56,608 bases of DNA from JADHUC01 sp964617665 (GCA_964617665.1 CAZUAH010000021.1:1-56608), one strand, 5' to 3'. Numbered from the stretch's first letter, positions 43,646 to 53,425 are shown. Notes: a model not told the origin generated them from the letters alone. Program-made: numbers and translations.

Positions 43646-45355
43646 CTACTCCGTCGCCGATTCTACCACAATCTCTAATTCTTCCATGTATGGTATCTGT
43701 TTTCGATCGGTCGTGGTCTTCAGCGTCAAGCCGAGCTGATTGTCGCCGGCGAATGGAGGACAGTGGGCGAGATCGACTTCGAGACGCATTCCGGGCAAAC
43801 CGCCTCGGAATTCGCCCGCGGGGGACTTTTTGAGCGTTGCCGGATCAATTGGCTTGCCGTTGATATCGATGTGCAACTCATCGTCTGGGCTCAGGCGGTA
43901 GACCCAGAACCGCAAGTGGCCGGTCAGTCGTTCCCCATCGCGACCATCGGCCATGCGGAACGGGAAGACGAGCCGCTTACCGATCGTGCCGGCGGTGAAT
44001 GCCAGGACGGGACTGTTCGGTTGGCCGAGCGGGCTGCGGCCTTCGTCGTACAAAGGGTAGTTGCGGATGGGAGGCTTGCGGCTACTGATGCCTTTTCCCA
44101 TCGGCAAGCAGCGATATGTACGCGGACCGGCGTATACGCTTGCGACGTTTTGCACCGCTTGTGTCCAACGGGCAATTCGTTCGCGTTGTTCGGGTGCGGC
44201 CGTTTTCTCGCGGCCAAAGTGTATGCCGACGTTCCAGAACGAGATGCTGTCGGCTCCCCACGCGTAGTAGTTCGCCGCCGCTCCGCGCGCTTCGGCCTCG
44301 GTAAGCAGCATACCGACATAGCCGTCCGCGTGTTTGGCGGACATGGCGACCGGTCGATCGAGTATCTTCGGCGGACCGGACCAGATGGCTCCGATCATGT
44401 TGCCCATGACGACAATCGTTTCCACACCGGCCGGCTTCGTGAACCGTGCGAATTCCTCCACCGGAAGCTGCGGGTCGGTATTATTCCACGTCGAAATCAC
44501 GACGTAGTCGATCCAGCCCCTCTTCACCCACGTTTCGATATCCACGCCGGCCAGCCAACAGGCATGAAGCGATTCCGGCACACGCACGCCGAGCATCAAC
44601 CGACGTGGCTCGCGTCGAGCGTCAACAAGCCCGCGTTTCTCCGCGGCTTCGTCGAGCATACCGCGCACTCGGCCAATGTACTCCGTCATGATTGGGGCTT
44701 TCTCTCGCCCTTTGTCGCGCGGGAAGTGCTTGGCCCAGCGGACGAAGTTCAACTCCAGCCCGTCCACGTCGTATTGTCCGGCGATCTCGCGCATGATGGC
44801 CATGCGGTGTTGTCGGACTTCGGGAAAGGAGTAGTCAAGTGCCGTTTCATTCGTACGGCCATCCGGCTGCTTGATAACGTACTCGGGATGGTCGATGGCG
44901 AACTGCGGGCAAAGCGGATTGTTGCGATCGAGCGACCGGTGATGTGTGTCACTCATTCGGATCGCGGCCAGCACCTTCTTCCCCTTCTTGTGCATGTGCT
45001 CGCTGACCAAGTGCAGCGCATCGGTTCCCTCGGCCCGCAACCCGCGAATCGCCGGAGTCCAGTTCTTGTCGTACTCCGGTCCGAAGCGGGCTCCATAGAC
45101 CTCGCCCACCTTCGAGTCAAACGTGCAGACATCCGGCGTCGCGGCCAGGAAGACAAGCGTCGTGAACGGCACGGCCTCAGTTTCGCGGTCCAGCCAAGCG
45201 CGAACAAAGGCTGAGGTGCCTTCTTCGGGTGCTTCGCTGAGCACCTGCGCATCGTCATTGAATACGATCAGCCGCTCGGACTCCGCACTAGAGGCCGGCG
45301 TCGAGAGCAACAGAACCAACACGGCAAGGCATACAAGTGTTTTCGCTGAACTCAT
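43646..45355 (-). CDS. Secreted GHL10-like glycosidase-like protein
   Basis: This is a 569-residue protein with a Sec signal (LVCLAVLVLLLSTPASSA). The TIM-barrel-like part includes the GHL10 (DUF187) pattern: LHLVSEHMHKKGKKVLAAIRM, YVIKQPDGRTNE, LDYSFPEVRQH and DVDGLELNFVRWAKHFP. The C-terminus (from about residue 460) is strand-rich, with LRFWVYRLSPDDELHIDING, perhaps a carbohydrate-binding module. Family members act on, or are predicted to act on, glycans; none can be tied to a substrate here. I start at 45355, with CGGAGGCTG before the ATG; an upstream in-frame start lacks such a site. It is divergent from the beta-helix gene, 157 bases away. Confidence 0.72.
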   Translation of the reverse strand: MSSAKTLVCLAVLVLLLSTPASSAESERLIVFNDDAQVLSEAPEEGTSAFVRAWLDRETEAVPFTTLVFLAATPDVCTFDSKVGEVYGARFGPEYDKNWTPAIRGLRAEGTDALHLVSEHMHKKGKKVLAAIRMSDTHHRSLDRNNPLCPQFAIDHPEYVIKQPDGRTNETALDYSFPEVRQHRMAIMREIAGQYDVDGLELNFVRWAKHFPRDKGREKAPIMTEYIGRVRGMLDEAAEKRGLVDARREPRRLMLGVRVPESLHACWLAGVDIETWVKRGWIDYVVISTWNNTDPQLPVEEFARFTKPAGVETIVVMGNMIGAIWSGPPKILDRPVAMSAKHADGYVGMLLTEAEARGAAANYYAWGADSISFWNVGIHFGREKTAAPEQRERIARWTQAVQNVASVYAGPRTYRCLPMGKGISSRKPPIRNYPLYDEGRSPLGQPNSPVLAFTAGTIGKRLVFPFRMADGRDGERLTGHLRFWVYRLSPDDELHIDINGKPIDPATLKKSPAGEFRGGLPGMRLEVDLAHCPPFAGDNQLGLTLKTTTDRKQIPYMEELEIVVESATE

Positions 45356-45512
45356 GGACAGCCTCCGAATCTTCCCAAGGTATGCTCTCACTTGTCAATC
45401 ACATTATCGCCGTTGAAGATCACATAACAATTCACCATGCTGTATAAATACCTTCTGGGCACGACTCCAAAAGCAATTCTGGTGCACACAGCAAGGTGTC
45501 GAGGTGACGATC

Positions 45513-47723
45513 ATGCGTTTGCTCTGCAATGTTTGCCTGATGATTTTTCTCTTTTCACGCATGACCTCCGCCGCGACGTATTTCTTGTCCTCCGACGGAC
45601 ACGACGACAATCCAGGCACGGCCGAGCGACCTTGGCGCACTCTAGCCAAGGCCAACGCGATGCTGCAGCCGGGCGACACGGTGATTCTGGCCGATGGCCA
45701 GTACGAGGGCGTCATCGAACCGGCCCGTTCGGGGCGCGACGGAGCGACGATTGTGTACCAGGCTCAGTCCGCGCACGGGGCGATTGTCACCGACGGGCGG
45801 TCCAGCGACAGAATCTCGACTTGCGTTCGGCTGAAGAATCGCGATCACATCGTCGTGGACGGACTCAGGCTGTTGCCGAAGCGCGGCGGATGGATGCAAC
45901 TAGATTCAGCCAGTCATTGCTCGATCCACAATTGCCATATGCAACGTGCGACCGAGGCTTACACACCCATCTACTGCCGCGATTGCCACTATAACCGCTA
46001 CGAGAATCTCGCATGTTGGCGTTCCATCTACATTCGTGGAGACGGCCACGTGTGCGGCGATCTTTGGATGAATTCCGGCTGCAGCCACAATGTGTTCGAG
46101 CGAATCCACATCAGCCGGGCGGGCCACCGGCCATTTGGCATGTGGTTCGATTGCGATCACAACGTGGTCCGGCAATGCATCTTCGATTGTCGCTGGGGAC
46201 GCAATTTCGAGTGTTTTTCAACGCCGCGGCTTCTGATGGAGGCCTGCGTTATCACCAATGGTTTTGAAGGTTCCGGGTCGGCAGACGGACGCGCAAAGCT
46301 GTTTGTGATCGACTCGATCTTCCGACGCAACGTGATCTACCGCAACTACTACGGACCGCTCGTGATCAACTCCTACAAGTGGGAAACGAATAAGCCTTGG
46401 GGCATGATGCGTTCGCGACTGTATCACAACACGTGGTACCGGAATCACGAGTACGGCTTCGAAATGGTCGATCATGGCGAGAAGCCCCAGCAGCACATGG
46501 TCGCGGGCAACGTCTTTCAGAACAATATCTTCGCCGGAAACGATCCGGGCGGCGACGGACTTGCGCTGCTTCTCTATTCGAACATCGGGGAAGACAACTT
46601 TTTCAGGCACAACCTACTTTTTGGTTCGAAGCCCGGCGACAAAACAGTGCGGTACGACTGGGCATTTCCAAGTGCGACCGCGTGGCCGGGCCTGGCAATG
46701 ACGGCAGAGGAAGCGAACCGGCAAAAGCCGGCCCAGTTCGCCGGCAACATCGACGCGGACCCGCTGTTCGTCGATCCTGACAGCGACGACCACCACCTGC
46801 AGGCCAACAGCGTCGGCATCGACGCCGGAAAACCGTTGGCGACCGTCCGAGCGTCCGGCTCAGGGCGAGAGATGCCGGTAGACGACGCACGACCATTCTA
46901 CGACGGATTCGGGATTCCCGGCGAGTGTGGCGACCTTATCTACGTCGGCCCGTCGAAGAAGCTGGCGATCGTGGCGAAAGCGGACATCACGGCGAACGTA
47001 CTGACGCTGGACCGCAAGCTTTCGTGGGATTCGGGCGACGGAGTGTCACTGCCCTACGCAGGCAAAGCCCCGGACCTGGGAGCCTACGAGTTCGGTGCGG
47101 AGGACGCTCTGCGGTACGTCGTACCGTCGATTCCCGACGGCCTGCGCGTCGAAACAATGGAGACGGCAACCGCACCCGTGGTCATGATCGACTTCGAGCC
47201 GGAAAACCGAGAGCAGTGGTTTTACTATTGGAGCTTCACAAGACAGCGAAATACGACGGCACAGCTCGAAGCGTCGACCGCTGCCTCGGGCAAACACTCG
47301 ATCCGAGTGTACGCCGAAAAAAACGGAGCGACCATGTCGTGCCACATGCGCCCTCGGTGGTGGGACATCGACCGATTCCCAATCGTCAAATTCGCCTACC
47401 GCATTCCACAAGGCGTCCCCGTCGGCGTTTGCATCGACGCATTCAAGAGTGCCAAGGTCGGCCGTGGGGCGGTCTACGTTGGTGGGAGTCCAGCCGGCAA
47501 AGCGGGAGGCGTCCCCGATCTCAAACAGCTCTCCCTCGAAGACGACGGCCAATGGCGCGAGGCCGAATTCGATGCCCGGTTCATCCGCGAGGTTTTCCCA
47601 GACGTAAAGCTAATTCAGGCGTTGCGTTTCTACACGAACGCAAATGGCAAGAAGGGCGATGAATTCTGGTTCGACAACGTCCGTATCGTTCCCCAGGCAT
47701 CTGCACGATCTCAGTCGCCTTGA
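45513..47723 (+). CDS. Secreted right-handed beta-helix protein
   Basis: This is a 736-residue protein with a Sec signal (MRLLCNVCLMIFLFSRMTSA), then the DUF1565-type opening SSDGHDDNPGTAERPWRTL. A long stack of short strands with Asn/Cys/His turns follows (CSIHNCHMQRATEA, HNVVRQCIFDCRWG, NNIFAGNDPGG, ADPLFVDPDSDDHHL), typical of pectate-lyase-like beta-helices. DLGAYEFG ends the helix. A C-terminal jelly-roll-like module (VMIDFEPENREQWFYYWSF) probably binds carbohydrate. No lyase catalytic set can be assigned. The start is ATG 45513 with GAGGTGA upstream, in preference to the GTG at 45504. Its last 13 bases overlap the next gene tail to tail. Confidence 0.8.
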   Translation: MRLLCNVCLMIFLFSRMTSAATYFLSSDGHDDNPGTAERPWRTLAKANAMLQPGDTVILADGQYEGVIEPARSGRDGATIVYQAQSAHGAIVTDGRSSDRISTCVRLKNRDHIVVDGLRLLPKRGGWMQLDSASHCSIHNCHMQRATEAYTPIYCRDCHYNRYENLACWRSIYIRGDGHVCGDLWMNSGCSHNVFERIHISRAGHRPFGMWFDCDHNVVRQCIFDCRWGRNFECFSTPRLLMEACVITNGFEGSGSADGRAKLFVIDSIFRRNVIYRNYYGPLVINSYKWETNKPWGMMRSRLYHNTWYRNHEYGFEMVDHGEKPQQHMVAGNVFQNNIFAGNDPGGDGLALLLYSNIGEDNFFRHNLLFGSKPGDKTVRYDWAFPSATAWPGLAMTAEEANRQKPAQFAGNIDADPLFVDPDSDDHHLQANSVGIDAGKPLATVRASGSGREMPVDDARPFYDGFGIPGECGDLIYVGPSKKLAIVAKADITANVLTLDRKLSWDSGDGVSLPYAGKAPDLGAYEFGAEDALRYVVPSIPDGLRVETMETATAPVVMIDFEPENREQWFYYWSFTRQRNTTAQLEASTAASGKHSIRVYAEKNGATMSCHMRPRWWDIDRFPIVKFAYRIPQGVPVGVCIDAFKSAKVGRGAVYVGGSPAGKAGGVPDLKQLSLEDDGQWREAEFDARFIREVFPDVKLIQALRFYTNANGKKGDEFWFDNVRIVPQASARSQSP

Positions 47724-49291
47724 AAACGAAACGAATACAAGTCCGCGTCCTTCAATAGAAATCGCAGTCTAACCGGGCGGCCAGCCAGTGCGGCCACGTC
47801 GGACCCGTTGGTCCAAGTTGCAACTCGCTTGACCGTATCGCCAAAATGATCCGGGCAATCGGCCAGGGCGAAGCCGTCGATCGGCTTGCCGTCGGGTGTC
47901 TGGACTTCGACTCGTAAGCTGCCGGCCGCCGACGTAGCGAAGTTTAGCATGAGCTTCGCGCCGGCGAACTTCAGCGGCTTTGTGATCAGTTCGCCGCCCT
48001 TCATCGGTGCACCTGCCGAAACGAATCCGTCCAGTCGTAATGTGTAACGTCGCACCGTGCCGCCTTTTCCGTGCCAGTAGCCTTCGGTGGCATAGAAGGA
48101 CAACTCGTTCGGCGCACCGGCAACCGACGACTTGGTTTCTACGACGTGACACGCCATGTACTGCTGGCCGTATTGCCATGTGCCCGGCCGCTGAATACCG
48201 GGGCGCAGGAATGCCTCGTTCCATCGCTTGAAGCGGACACCGTCATGGCTGGCCATGAGCAGTCCTTCCGTAAGAGCCGTACCGTAGCGCAGGCTGGACG
48301 AAGCGCGCAACTCGCGATTCTCCAACTCGGGCAGCGCGCGCATCGAGTCCGACCAGCCACGTTCGATGTACCGGGTCGGGAACCCAATCAACATGTGCGG
48401 CGCGCGATAGTAAGGCCCCACTTGATTCGTGTAGAGATGCTCGTCTGGCGAGTCGACATACGTCAGATCTGCCTCGCCGCCCCAGTTAAGGAAGTCGTCG
48501 GAAGTCCCAGTACGAATGGCGCGATAGCCAGACGGCCGCCACTCCTTGGCCTCGGTCACGCCCGCAGTGAAGGTGCGCCAGTAGGCTCGATACTTGCCCA
48601 ACGTCGGATCCCAGAAGGCCAGATTCTGCGAGTCGAACGCTCCGTTCGTAATGACCGGCTTGTCAGTCATCAGCGACCAGTGAATCCCGTCCGCCGACTT
48701 GAAGGCAAACAGCCCACCTTCGCTTTTGATCCCAGCCAAAGCCTTGTATTGGGCCTCGAGAGCACAGTTCGGGTTGGCGTCTTTGAATGGAGCGAAGTTG
48801 TGCGTTCCGAGTCCCTCCAAAATGATGTTGTTCTTCTTAGATCCGTCGAATTCCACGATACCCAATTCGGGCTTTCGCCAATGGATCCCATCGTCGCTTT
48901 CGGCATAGCAGTAGAAGGGCTTGTGGCGGCCGGAACTAAGCTTTCCCTGCGACACGTCCAAATGCGAACCGCGGTGATACATCCGGTACAGATCTCCGTC
49001 CTGGAAGACGGTGTGATACCCAGAACTGCTTCCCTCCCAGGGCGCATCGTGCACGATCGCGATCTCGCGCGGCGCAGGATGGTGGAGTCGCAATTCGGCT
49101 TCGCCGGTCAGCTTGTCGATCACAAAGTCGTCGACAAACAACTCGCGTCGCGAACCGATGTCAATCACACCCTGCCCGGGATTGTCGGCGCCCTCGGCCC
49201 TCGGCGAAAACAGGAAAAACGCTGAAGCAGCCACGCTGAGTGCGGCGGCGTACGTCAACCAGTTTTTTCGTGAAAGATTTGCACCTGCCAT
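47711..49291 (-). CDS. Secreted glycosidase-like propeller protein, copy 2
   Basis: This is a 526-residue paralog of the 41684 gene, with the same plan from IDIGSRRELFVDD through YAESDDGIHWRKPELG and PTRYIERGWSDSMRALPE to a C-terminal VEVQTPDGKPIDGFALADC domain. The signal is LTYAAALSVAASAFFLF. I chose the ATG at 49291, with GAGGAGAAG upstream; the longer frame to 49345 adds 18 residues with no site. Loops such as the NNIILEG segment differ between copies, which suggests different ligands. Separation by the GHL10-like and beta-helix genes means this is not a plain tandem array. Function is inferred only. Confidence 0.7.
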   Translation of the reverse strand: MAGANLSRKNWLTYAAALSVAASAFFLFSPRAEGADNPGQGVIDIGSRRELFVDDFVIDKLTGEAELRLHHPAPREIAIVHDAPWEGSSSGYHTVFQDGDLYRMYHRGSHLDVSQGKLSSGRHKPFYCYAESDDGIHWRKPELGIVEFDGSKKNNIILEGLGTHNFAPFKDANPNCALEAQYKALAGIKSEGGLFAFKSADGIHWSLMTDKPVITNGAFDSQNLAFWDPTLGKYRAYWRTFTAGVTEAKEWRPSGYRAIRTGTSDDFLNWGGEADLTYVDSPDEHLYTNQVGPYYRAPHMLIGFPTRYIERGWSDSMRALPELENRELRASSSLRYGTALTEGLLMASHDGVRFKRWNEAFLRPGIQRPGTWQYGQQYMACHVVETKSSVAGAPNELSFYATEGYWHGKGGTVRRYTLRLDGFVSAGAPMKGGELITKPLKFAGAKLMLNFATSAAGSLRVEVQTPDGKPIDGFALADCPDHFGDTVKRVATWTNGSDVAALAGRPVRLRFLLKDADLYSFRFQGD

Positions 49292-49407
49292 GCTGCTTCT
49301 CCTCAAGTTGTGATGTCCGATTGCCAGAGTAGGACGGACTTCCAAGTCCGTCCAGGTCGCATGTGGTTCCGTCCCATTTGGACCTCAGTTCGGGATGTCA
49401 GGAAATC

Positions 49408-49479
49408 GGGAGGGCGAAGCTCCCGCTGAGCCGGACTACTGGCACCGATGCACGGCTCGGCAGGAGCCTCGCCCTCCCG
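49408..49479. repeat. Palindromic dispersed repeat, family A copy 2
   Basis: GGGAGGGCGAAGCTCCCGCTGAGCCG and CGGCTCGGCAGGAGCCTCGCCCTCCC are near-complementary arms. The copy at 7051 differs in a few arm positions and in the spacer. It is the main feature of the 49292-49553 gap. Confidence 0.85.
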
Positions 49480-49553
49480 AAAGACCGTGAATTCTGCGGT
49501 GGCGAATTCCCGGTCACTCTTCCTTTGGTTGCGGTCAGCGCCCGCGTTGAAGG

Positions 49554-50969
49554 TCAAAGCGTCCAGCCGTCGCGGTATTCGCGGCGGACCAACTGGTTCA
49601 GCTCGGGCAAGTTCTTGCATTTCATGTTCGGGCCGTCCCATTCGACTTTCTTGCCACTGCCCGCACGGATCGCCAGATTCCCCAACACCACGAATTCGGT
49701 CAGTGGGCCGGCATGGTCAAAGTTGGAGAACGCGGCCCGCCCGCCTTTGCTTGCCGTGATCCATTCCTGGAAATGGTCGCTTTCGCAACGAGGAATTGTG
49801 GCGGCGGGCATCTTGTAGTCTTTCATCTTGCTTTCCGGGATCAACCGCGGGCCGCCGTAGAAGGTCATCTTGCCTTTGTCGCCAACGATCACCGTGCCGT
49901 TGGTTGGATAGCTCTGGCCTTCGCCCAAATCGCCAACCTCGCGCGGCGGGTACAGGCCGCCGTCGTACCAGTAGAGTTGACAAGGGGCCATGTCGCCGCG
50001 AGCGGGAATGTCCCAACGGATGATGGACGAGGCGGGAAACATCTCCGAGGTCGTATCGCCGCTATCCTTCACCAGTTCCACGGCGGTGGCGTGCTCGATC
50101 TTCAGCGCGCTGAACGTACCACTCATTGCGTGGCAGCCGATGTCGCCCAGAGCTCCCGTACCGAAGTCCCACCAACCGCGCCAGACAAAGGGCTGATAAA
50201 CGCGTCGCCCTTTGAACTTGCCTTCCTTGTAGGCATCCAAGTATGGCCGCTTTGGCGCTGGACCAAGCCACGCGTCCCAATTCAGGCCTGAGGGTACCGG
50301 ATCCGAACCCGCCGGCCGGTCGCCGCCTTGCGGCCACCAGAATCGCGAGGGGATACCCGGCCGGTCGGTCCACACGTGCACTTCCTTGACTTGCCCTATG
50401 GCCCCTGCCCAGATCATCTCGCACAACTGCCGCCAGCCGGCGCCCGCACGGCCTTGATTGCCCATCTGCGTAGCCACTTTATTTTCGCACGCGGCCAAGG
50501 CCAATTGCCGGGCCTCGTAAACGCTGTGCGTCAACGGCTTCTCGCAGTAGACGTGTTTGCCCATCTTGATCGCCATCATCGACGCCGGCGCGTGGTTATG
50601 GTCGGGAGTGGCCACGAATACCGCGTCTATCTCCTTGCCCATCTTGTCGAACATCTTGCGGTAGTCGGAAAACGTCGTTGGCAACGGCTTGTTGAGACCG
50701 TGGTCCTTTTTGTGTTTCTCCACGCGTCGAACGCAGCCGTTTACGGCTCCTTCGACCGCGTCACAAGCGGCGACCAGGTTTTCGCCAAGCGACGATCCGA
50801 CATGAGCCCCACCACGCCCGGCAACGCCAATACCCGCAATGTTCAGCCTGGAATTGGGCGACGGTTCGGCAAGTACGTGGGGAGCGGCAAACACCCGACT
50901 TCCGGCCGTTGCCGCAGCCAGAGCCGTGGTTCCTCGGACAAATTCACGTCGATTGTAGCGAGCGGCCAT
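49554..50969 (-). CDS. Tat-exported Gfo/Idh/MocA-family oxidoreductase, copy 2
   Basis: This is a 471-residue protein. The twin-arginine signal NRREFVRGTTALAAAT precedes a Rossmann fold (NIAGIGVAGRGGAHVG). YCEKPLTHSVYEARQL has the conserved Lys, and GALGDIGCHAMSG has the C-terminal His. It binds NAD(P) and probably acts on a sugar or its derivative outside the cytoplasm. Only the general plan is shared with the 9690 protein, so they likely have different substrates. AAGGAG precedes the ATG. It is divergent in function from its neighbours but sits in the same secreted-enzyme block, between the propeller and ceramidase-like genes. Confidence 0.88.
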   Translation of the reverse strand: MAARYNRREFVRGTTALAAATAGSRVFAAPHVLAEPSPNSRLNIAGIGVAGRGGAHVGSSLGENLVAACDAVEGAVNGCVRRVEKHKKDHGLNKPLPTTFSDYRKMFDKMGKEIDAVFVATPDHNHAPASMMAIKMGKHVYCEKPLTHSVYEARQLALAACENKVATQMGNQGRAGAGWRQLCEMIWAGAIGQVKEVHVWTDRPGIPSRFWWPQGGDRPAGSDPVPSGLNWDAWLGPAPKRPYLDAYKEGKFKGRRVYQPFVWRGWWDFGTGALGDIGCHAMSGTFSALKIEHATAVELVKDSGDTTSEMFPASSIIRWDIPARGDMAPCQLYWYDGGLYPPREVGDLGEGQSYPTNGTVIVGDKGKMTFYGGPRLIPESKMKDYKMPAATIPRCESDHFQEWITASKGGRAAFSNFDHAGPLTEFVVLGNLAIRAGSGKKVEWDGPNMKCKNLPELNQLVRREYRDGWTL

Positions 50970-51076
50970 AACTGCACTCCTTCAGGAAATGGGGACTCCG
51001 ACTCTTCTATCTCGAGTCTCGCGCTGCTCATCATAATCAGTTCGTAGCGACATCACAGCATACTGGGCACACACGA

Positions 51077-52537
51077 TCACTCTTGGCTCTTCTGCACTTC
51101 ATGCAACAATCTGATCGCTTCAGCTCGGATTTTGGGTTCAGCCTGGACCTCCAGGTGGCTCGACCGGGCTGGCCAGGTTTCGTAGCCGCCGATCTCGTGC
51201 TGTTCGGGCGGTGGCAAATAGCCGCTGTAACCGTTGGATAGTTCGATCGAGAACGTCGCGGCGAACGGGCTTTGCTTCTTGATTGCTAGGCCCGTTTCTG
51301 CGAACACTTCGCAGGCGAGCCCCACAATGCCAAGATCACCGATGCGGATGGCCTGGATCTTTGTCGTGGTGGTCTCCGGGTATTTGCTCAGATGCAGAGT
51401 CTCTTGCGCGTAGACTCGTGTCCAACGGTGCGGATGAGGCCCTTTGGGATTGGCGAGGACCGCTTTGGCCCAGGCGACCCGCTCTTGGGCGGGACGGCGA
51501 ACGGCGATTTCGAGTTCCGCCTCCTGCATCGCAAGTGTGGTGTCATCTCGATACTCGATCTCGTTGACGACGCGTAACGCTTCATCGGCGAGAATCTGGC
51601 CAGAGAGCTTCATCCACTCGAATGCAGCATATTTCTTGCCGCTGCGTTCGACCGAGCTTGCATTGCCGCTGGTGCCGTTGGACATGATGCCCACAAATGG
51701 CGGATGGTCCTCGCCAACGTCCAGCTGTACTTCCAACGCCCGTGCGAAATGGCCGAAATAGTCGGCACTCACCAGTGCGCCTTTGTAGCCACCGCAGTAG
51801 TGCACGCTGAAGTTCGCCAGGACCGCCAACGGCTTCCCGTCAGCCTGTCGCAGCGACAGGATCGAAACCTGCGGGTCGATTGGGCCGGCGGGTTTGATCA
51901 CGGCCGAGCTTGTGCCAGCAACGGATTTGCACCGCTCGCCCGATTCGCCGAACGGATTCACACCAACGCTGCCCGGCTCGCATAGGTATCGCCGACAGCG
52001 GACGAACTCCGGCTTGTCGAACGATCCCCAGCCAACTTGAGCCGGTGCCAGATTCTCTTCGGCTTGGATCACAGCCGCGGCGATCTGTTGCGCGAGAAAC
52101 TCGTGATATTCGTCGTCAAGCGGCCCCGTGGCGATGTGGATCGCTCGCGGAGCAGCGTGCGTGTGCGTCGCGGACATCAGCATGCGATCGGTAGCCAGTC
52201 CGATTTCCTTGTGCACGATCTCTTTGGCGGCGTCGTAGACATCGGGGCCGATGATGCAGGAATCAGAAACGACGATGGCCAGTTGCGTTGCTCCGTCGTC
52301 CAGCATCACTGCTCGCGCGTACAACCGGTCGTGTACGCCTGCGACCGGACCGTTCTTACTGATGGGGCCGGCCAGCGATACGCCAAGCTTGGGAGTGATG
52401 TCCACTCTGGCCGCACCGGCCCGCAAATGCGTTGCCGCCTCCACGTGCGTCGGCACGCCGCCCAGCAGACAGCCGATGGCTGCCAGCAGACAGATCGTCA
52501 CAACCGACGTCCGCTTGGTCTTCGCATGGGCCTTCAT
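51077..52537 (-). CDS. Neutral/alkaline ceramidase-like secreted hydrolase
   Basis: This is a 486-residue protein with a signal (VVTICLLAAIGCLLGGVPTHVEA). RAGAARVDITPKLGVSLAGP is the family opening; SATHTHAAPRAIH gives the zinc-type His pair; NGTSGNAS holds the candidate nucleophilic Ser of neutral ceramidases (NGxxG). Ceramidases cleave the amide bond of ceramide; planctomycetes have many distant members whose substrate is untested, so the name is for the fold. I chose ATG 52537, with GGAG upstream; the longer frame to 52579 adds 14 residues before the signal. It follows the oxidoreductase on the same strand. Confidence 0.82.
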   Translation of the reverse strand: MKAHAKTKRTSVVTICLLAAIGCLLGGVPTHVEAATHLRAGAARVDITPKLGVSLAGPISKNGPVAGVHDRLYARAVMLDDGATQLAIVVSDSCIIGPDVYDAAKEIVHKEIGLATDRMLMSATHTHAAPRAIHIATGPLDDEYHEFLAQQIAAAVIQAEENLAPAQVGWGSFDKPEFVRCRRYLCEPGSVGVNPFGESGERCKSVAGTSSAVIKPAGPIDPQVSILSLRQADGKPLAVLANFSVHYCGGYKGALVSADYFGHFARALEVQLDVGEDHPPFVGIMSNGTSGNASSVERSGKKYAAFEWMKLSGQILADEALRVVNEIEYRDDTTLAMQEAELEIAVRRPAQERVAWAKAVLANPKGPHPHRWTRVYAQETLHLSKYPETTTTKIQAIRIGDLGIVGLACEVFAETGLAIKKQSPFAATFSIELSNGYSGYLPPPEQHEIGGYETWPARSSHLEVQAEPKIRAEAIRLLHEVQKSQE

Positions 52538-52700
52538 ACTTTGTTCTCCATTAGTTGGTTCGGGTGGGATCGGATTCAATTAGGATAGGGCCATCGAATC
52601 GAGCGGTCAAATGCCTCGGCGATATGTGGACAGTGTGTGAGCAATATGTGGCCGGTGAGATTCACGCGCGGACGTTTGCCGATCAGTGGGTTGCGGGCAG

Positions 52701-53117
52701 TTACCGCCGTGGCGCGTATCTTACGATCGAATCCCAGAAGAAGTGGATCGCTTTGCGTGCGCTACGAAAGGCCAACGGGGCACCCATTGTCCAGAAGACG
52801 ATAAACAGAATAGCCGAGATTGTGAAATCGACACCAACATAGTAGGCAAAACCGGATGCAAGCGCACAGACAGTGGTCAGTACGAACAGATGTCGCAGTC
52901 GGTACTGAAAGACATCTCGCGTTTGGACGCCGTGCTTACGCAAACCCGCACTGGATGAAGACCGGGGAAGTGAGGATAGCGACGGAATCGAAAGCTGCTT
53001 ACTGCAACGGGGGCATATGATCGTCATACCCGCCATCGAGGGCCTGACTGGGATGCGGTGCCTGCACGTACAGGACACGGCGCAAGCGGATGGCATTTTG
53101 GTGTTCTCGTCGGTCAT
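52701..53117 (-). CDS. Small zinc-ribbon membrane protein
   Basis: This is a 138-residue protein. The N-terminus has two Cys pairs (CTCRHRIPV, CPRCSKQL), a zinc ribbon typical of planctomycete regulatory or membrane proteins. Two helices (LFVLTTVCALASGFAYYVG and SAILFIVFWTMGAPLAF) form a hairpin after YRLRHLFVL. The role is unknown. The overlapping plus-strand frame at 52555 lacks any such features. The start is the ATG at 53117; GGTG upstream is a weak site. Confidence 0.62.
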   Translation of the reverse strand: MTDENTKMPSACAVSCTCRHRIPVRPSMAGMTIICPRCSKQLSIPSLSSLPRSSSSAGLRKHGVQTRDVFQYRLRHLFVLTTVCALASGFAYYVGVDFTISAILFIVFWTMGAPLAFRSARKAIHFFWDSIVRYAPRR

Positions 53118-53263
53118 CTATGCACCGCATAATCTCCGCCAGGATGTCAGCAGTCCATGCCTACAACCTACCACCTGCGAAACGCGGCGGGAAGCGACTT
53201 TCTGGTCATACCTAGTCAAGCACTCCCGACTCAGTCCAACAAGCTGAAGTTCGCTAGTGTGCG

Positions 53264-53272
53264 TGATATAAT
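53264..53272 (+). promoter_or_regulatory. Extended -10 promoter element
   Basis: TGATATAAT fits TGn-TATAAT, followed by GCA as at 6223-6231. It is about 150 bases before the sialidase gene. The -35 region is a poor match. Confidence 0.4.
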
Positions 53273-53425
53273 GCAATGGTGCCAAAATGCCCTCGCTTGG
53301 CGAGGCGGGCCACACGCGATATCCTAGTCGCCCCATGTCTAGAGACGCGGAGGCGGCTCGCGGCGTGCAGACCAGTAACACTCAGAACCAGAACACCGGT
53401 AAACGATTGGAAAAGGAGAAGTGTC

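Noticed and set aside
43763..45214. Long plus-strand frame (483 residues) antisense to the GHL10-like gene
   Set aside because: Shadow frame. The minus-strand protein has a signal peptide and GHL10 motifs; this one has none.
48071..49225. Plus-strand frame (384 residues) antisense to the 47711 gene
   Set aside because: A similar shadow is found opposite its paralog at 41684, so it follows from the codon use of the real gene.
52555..52842. Plus-strand frame (95 residues) before the small zinc-ribbon gene
   Set aside because: It overlaps the minus-strand gene with zinc ribbon and helices and has no motif of its own.
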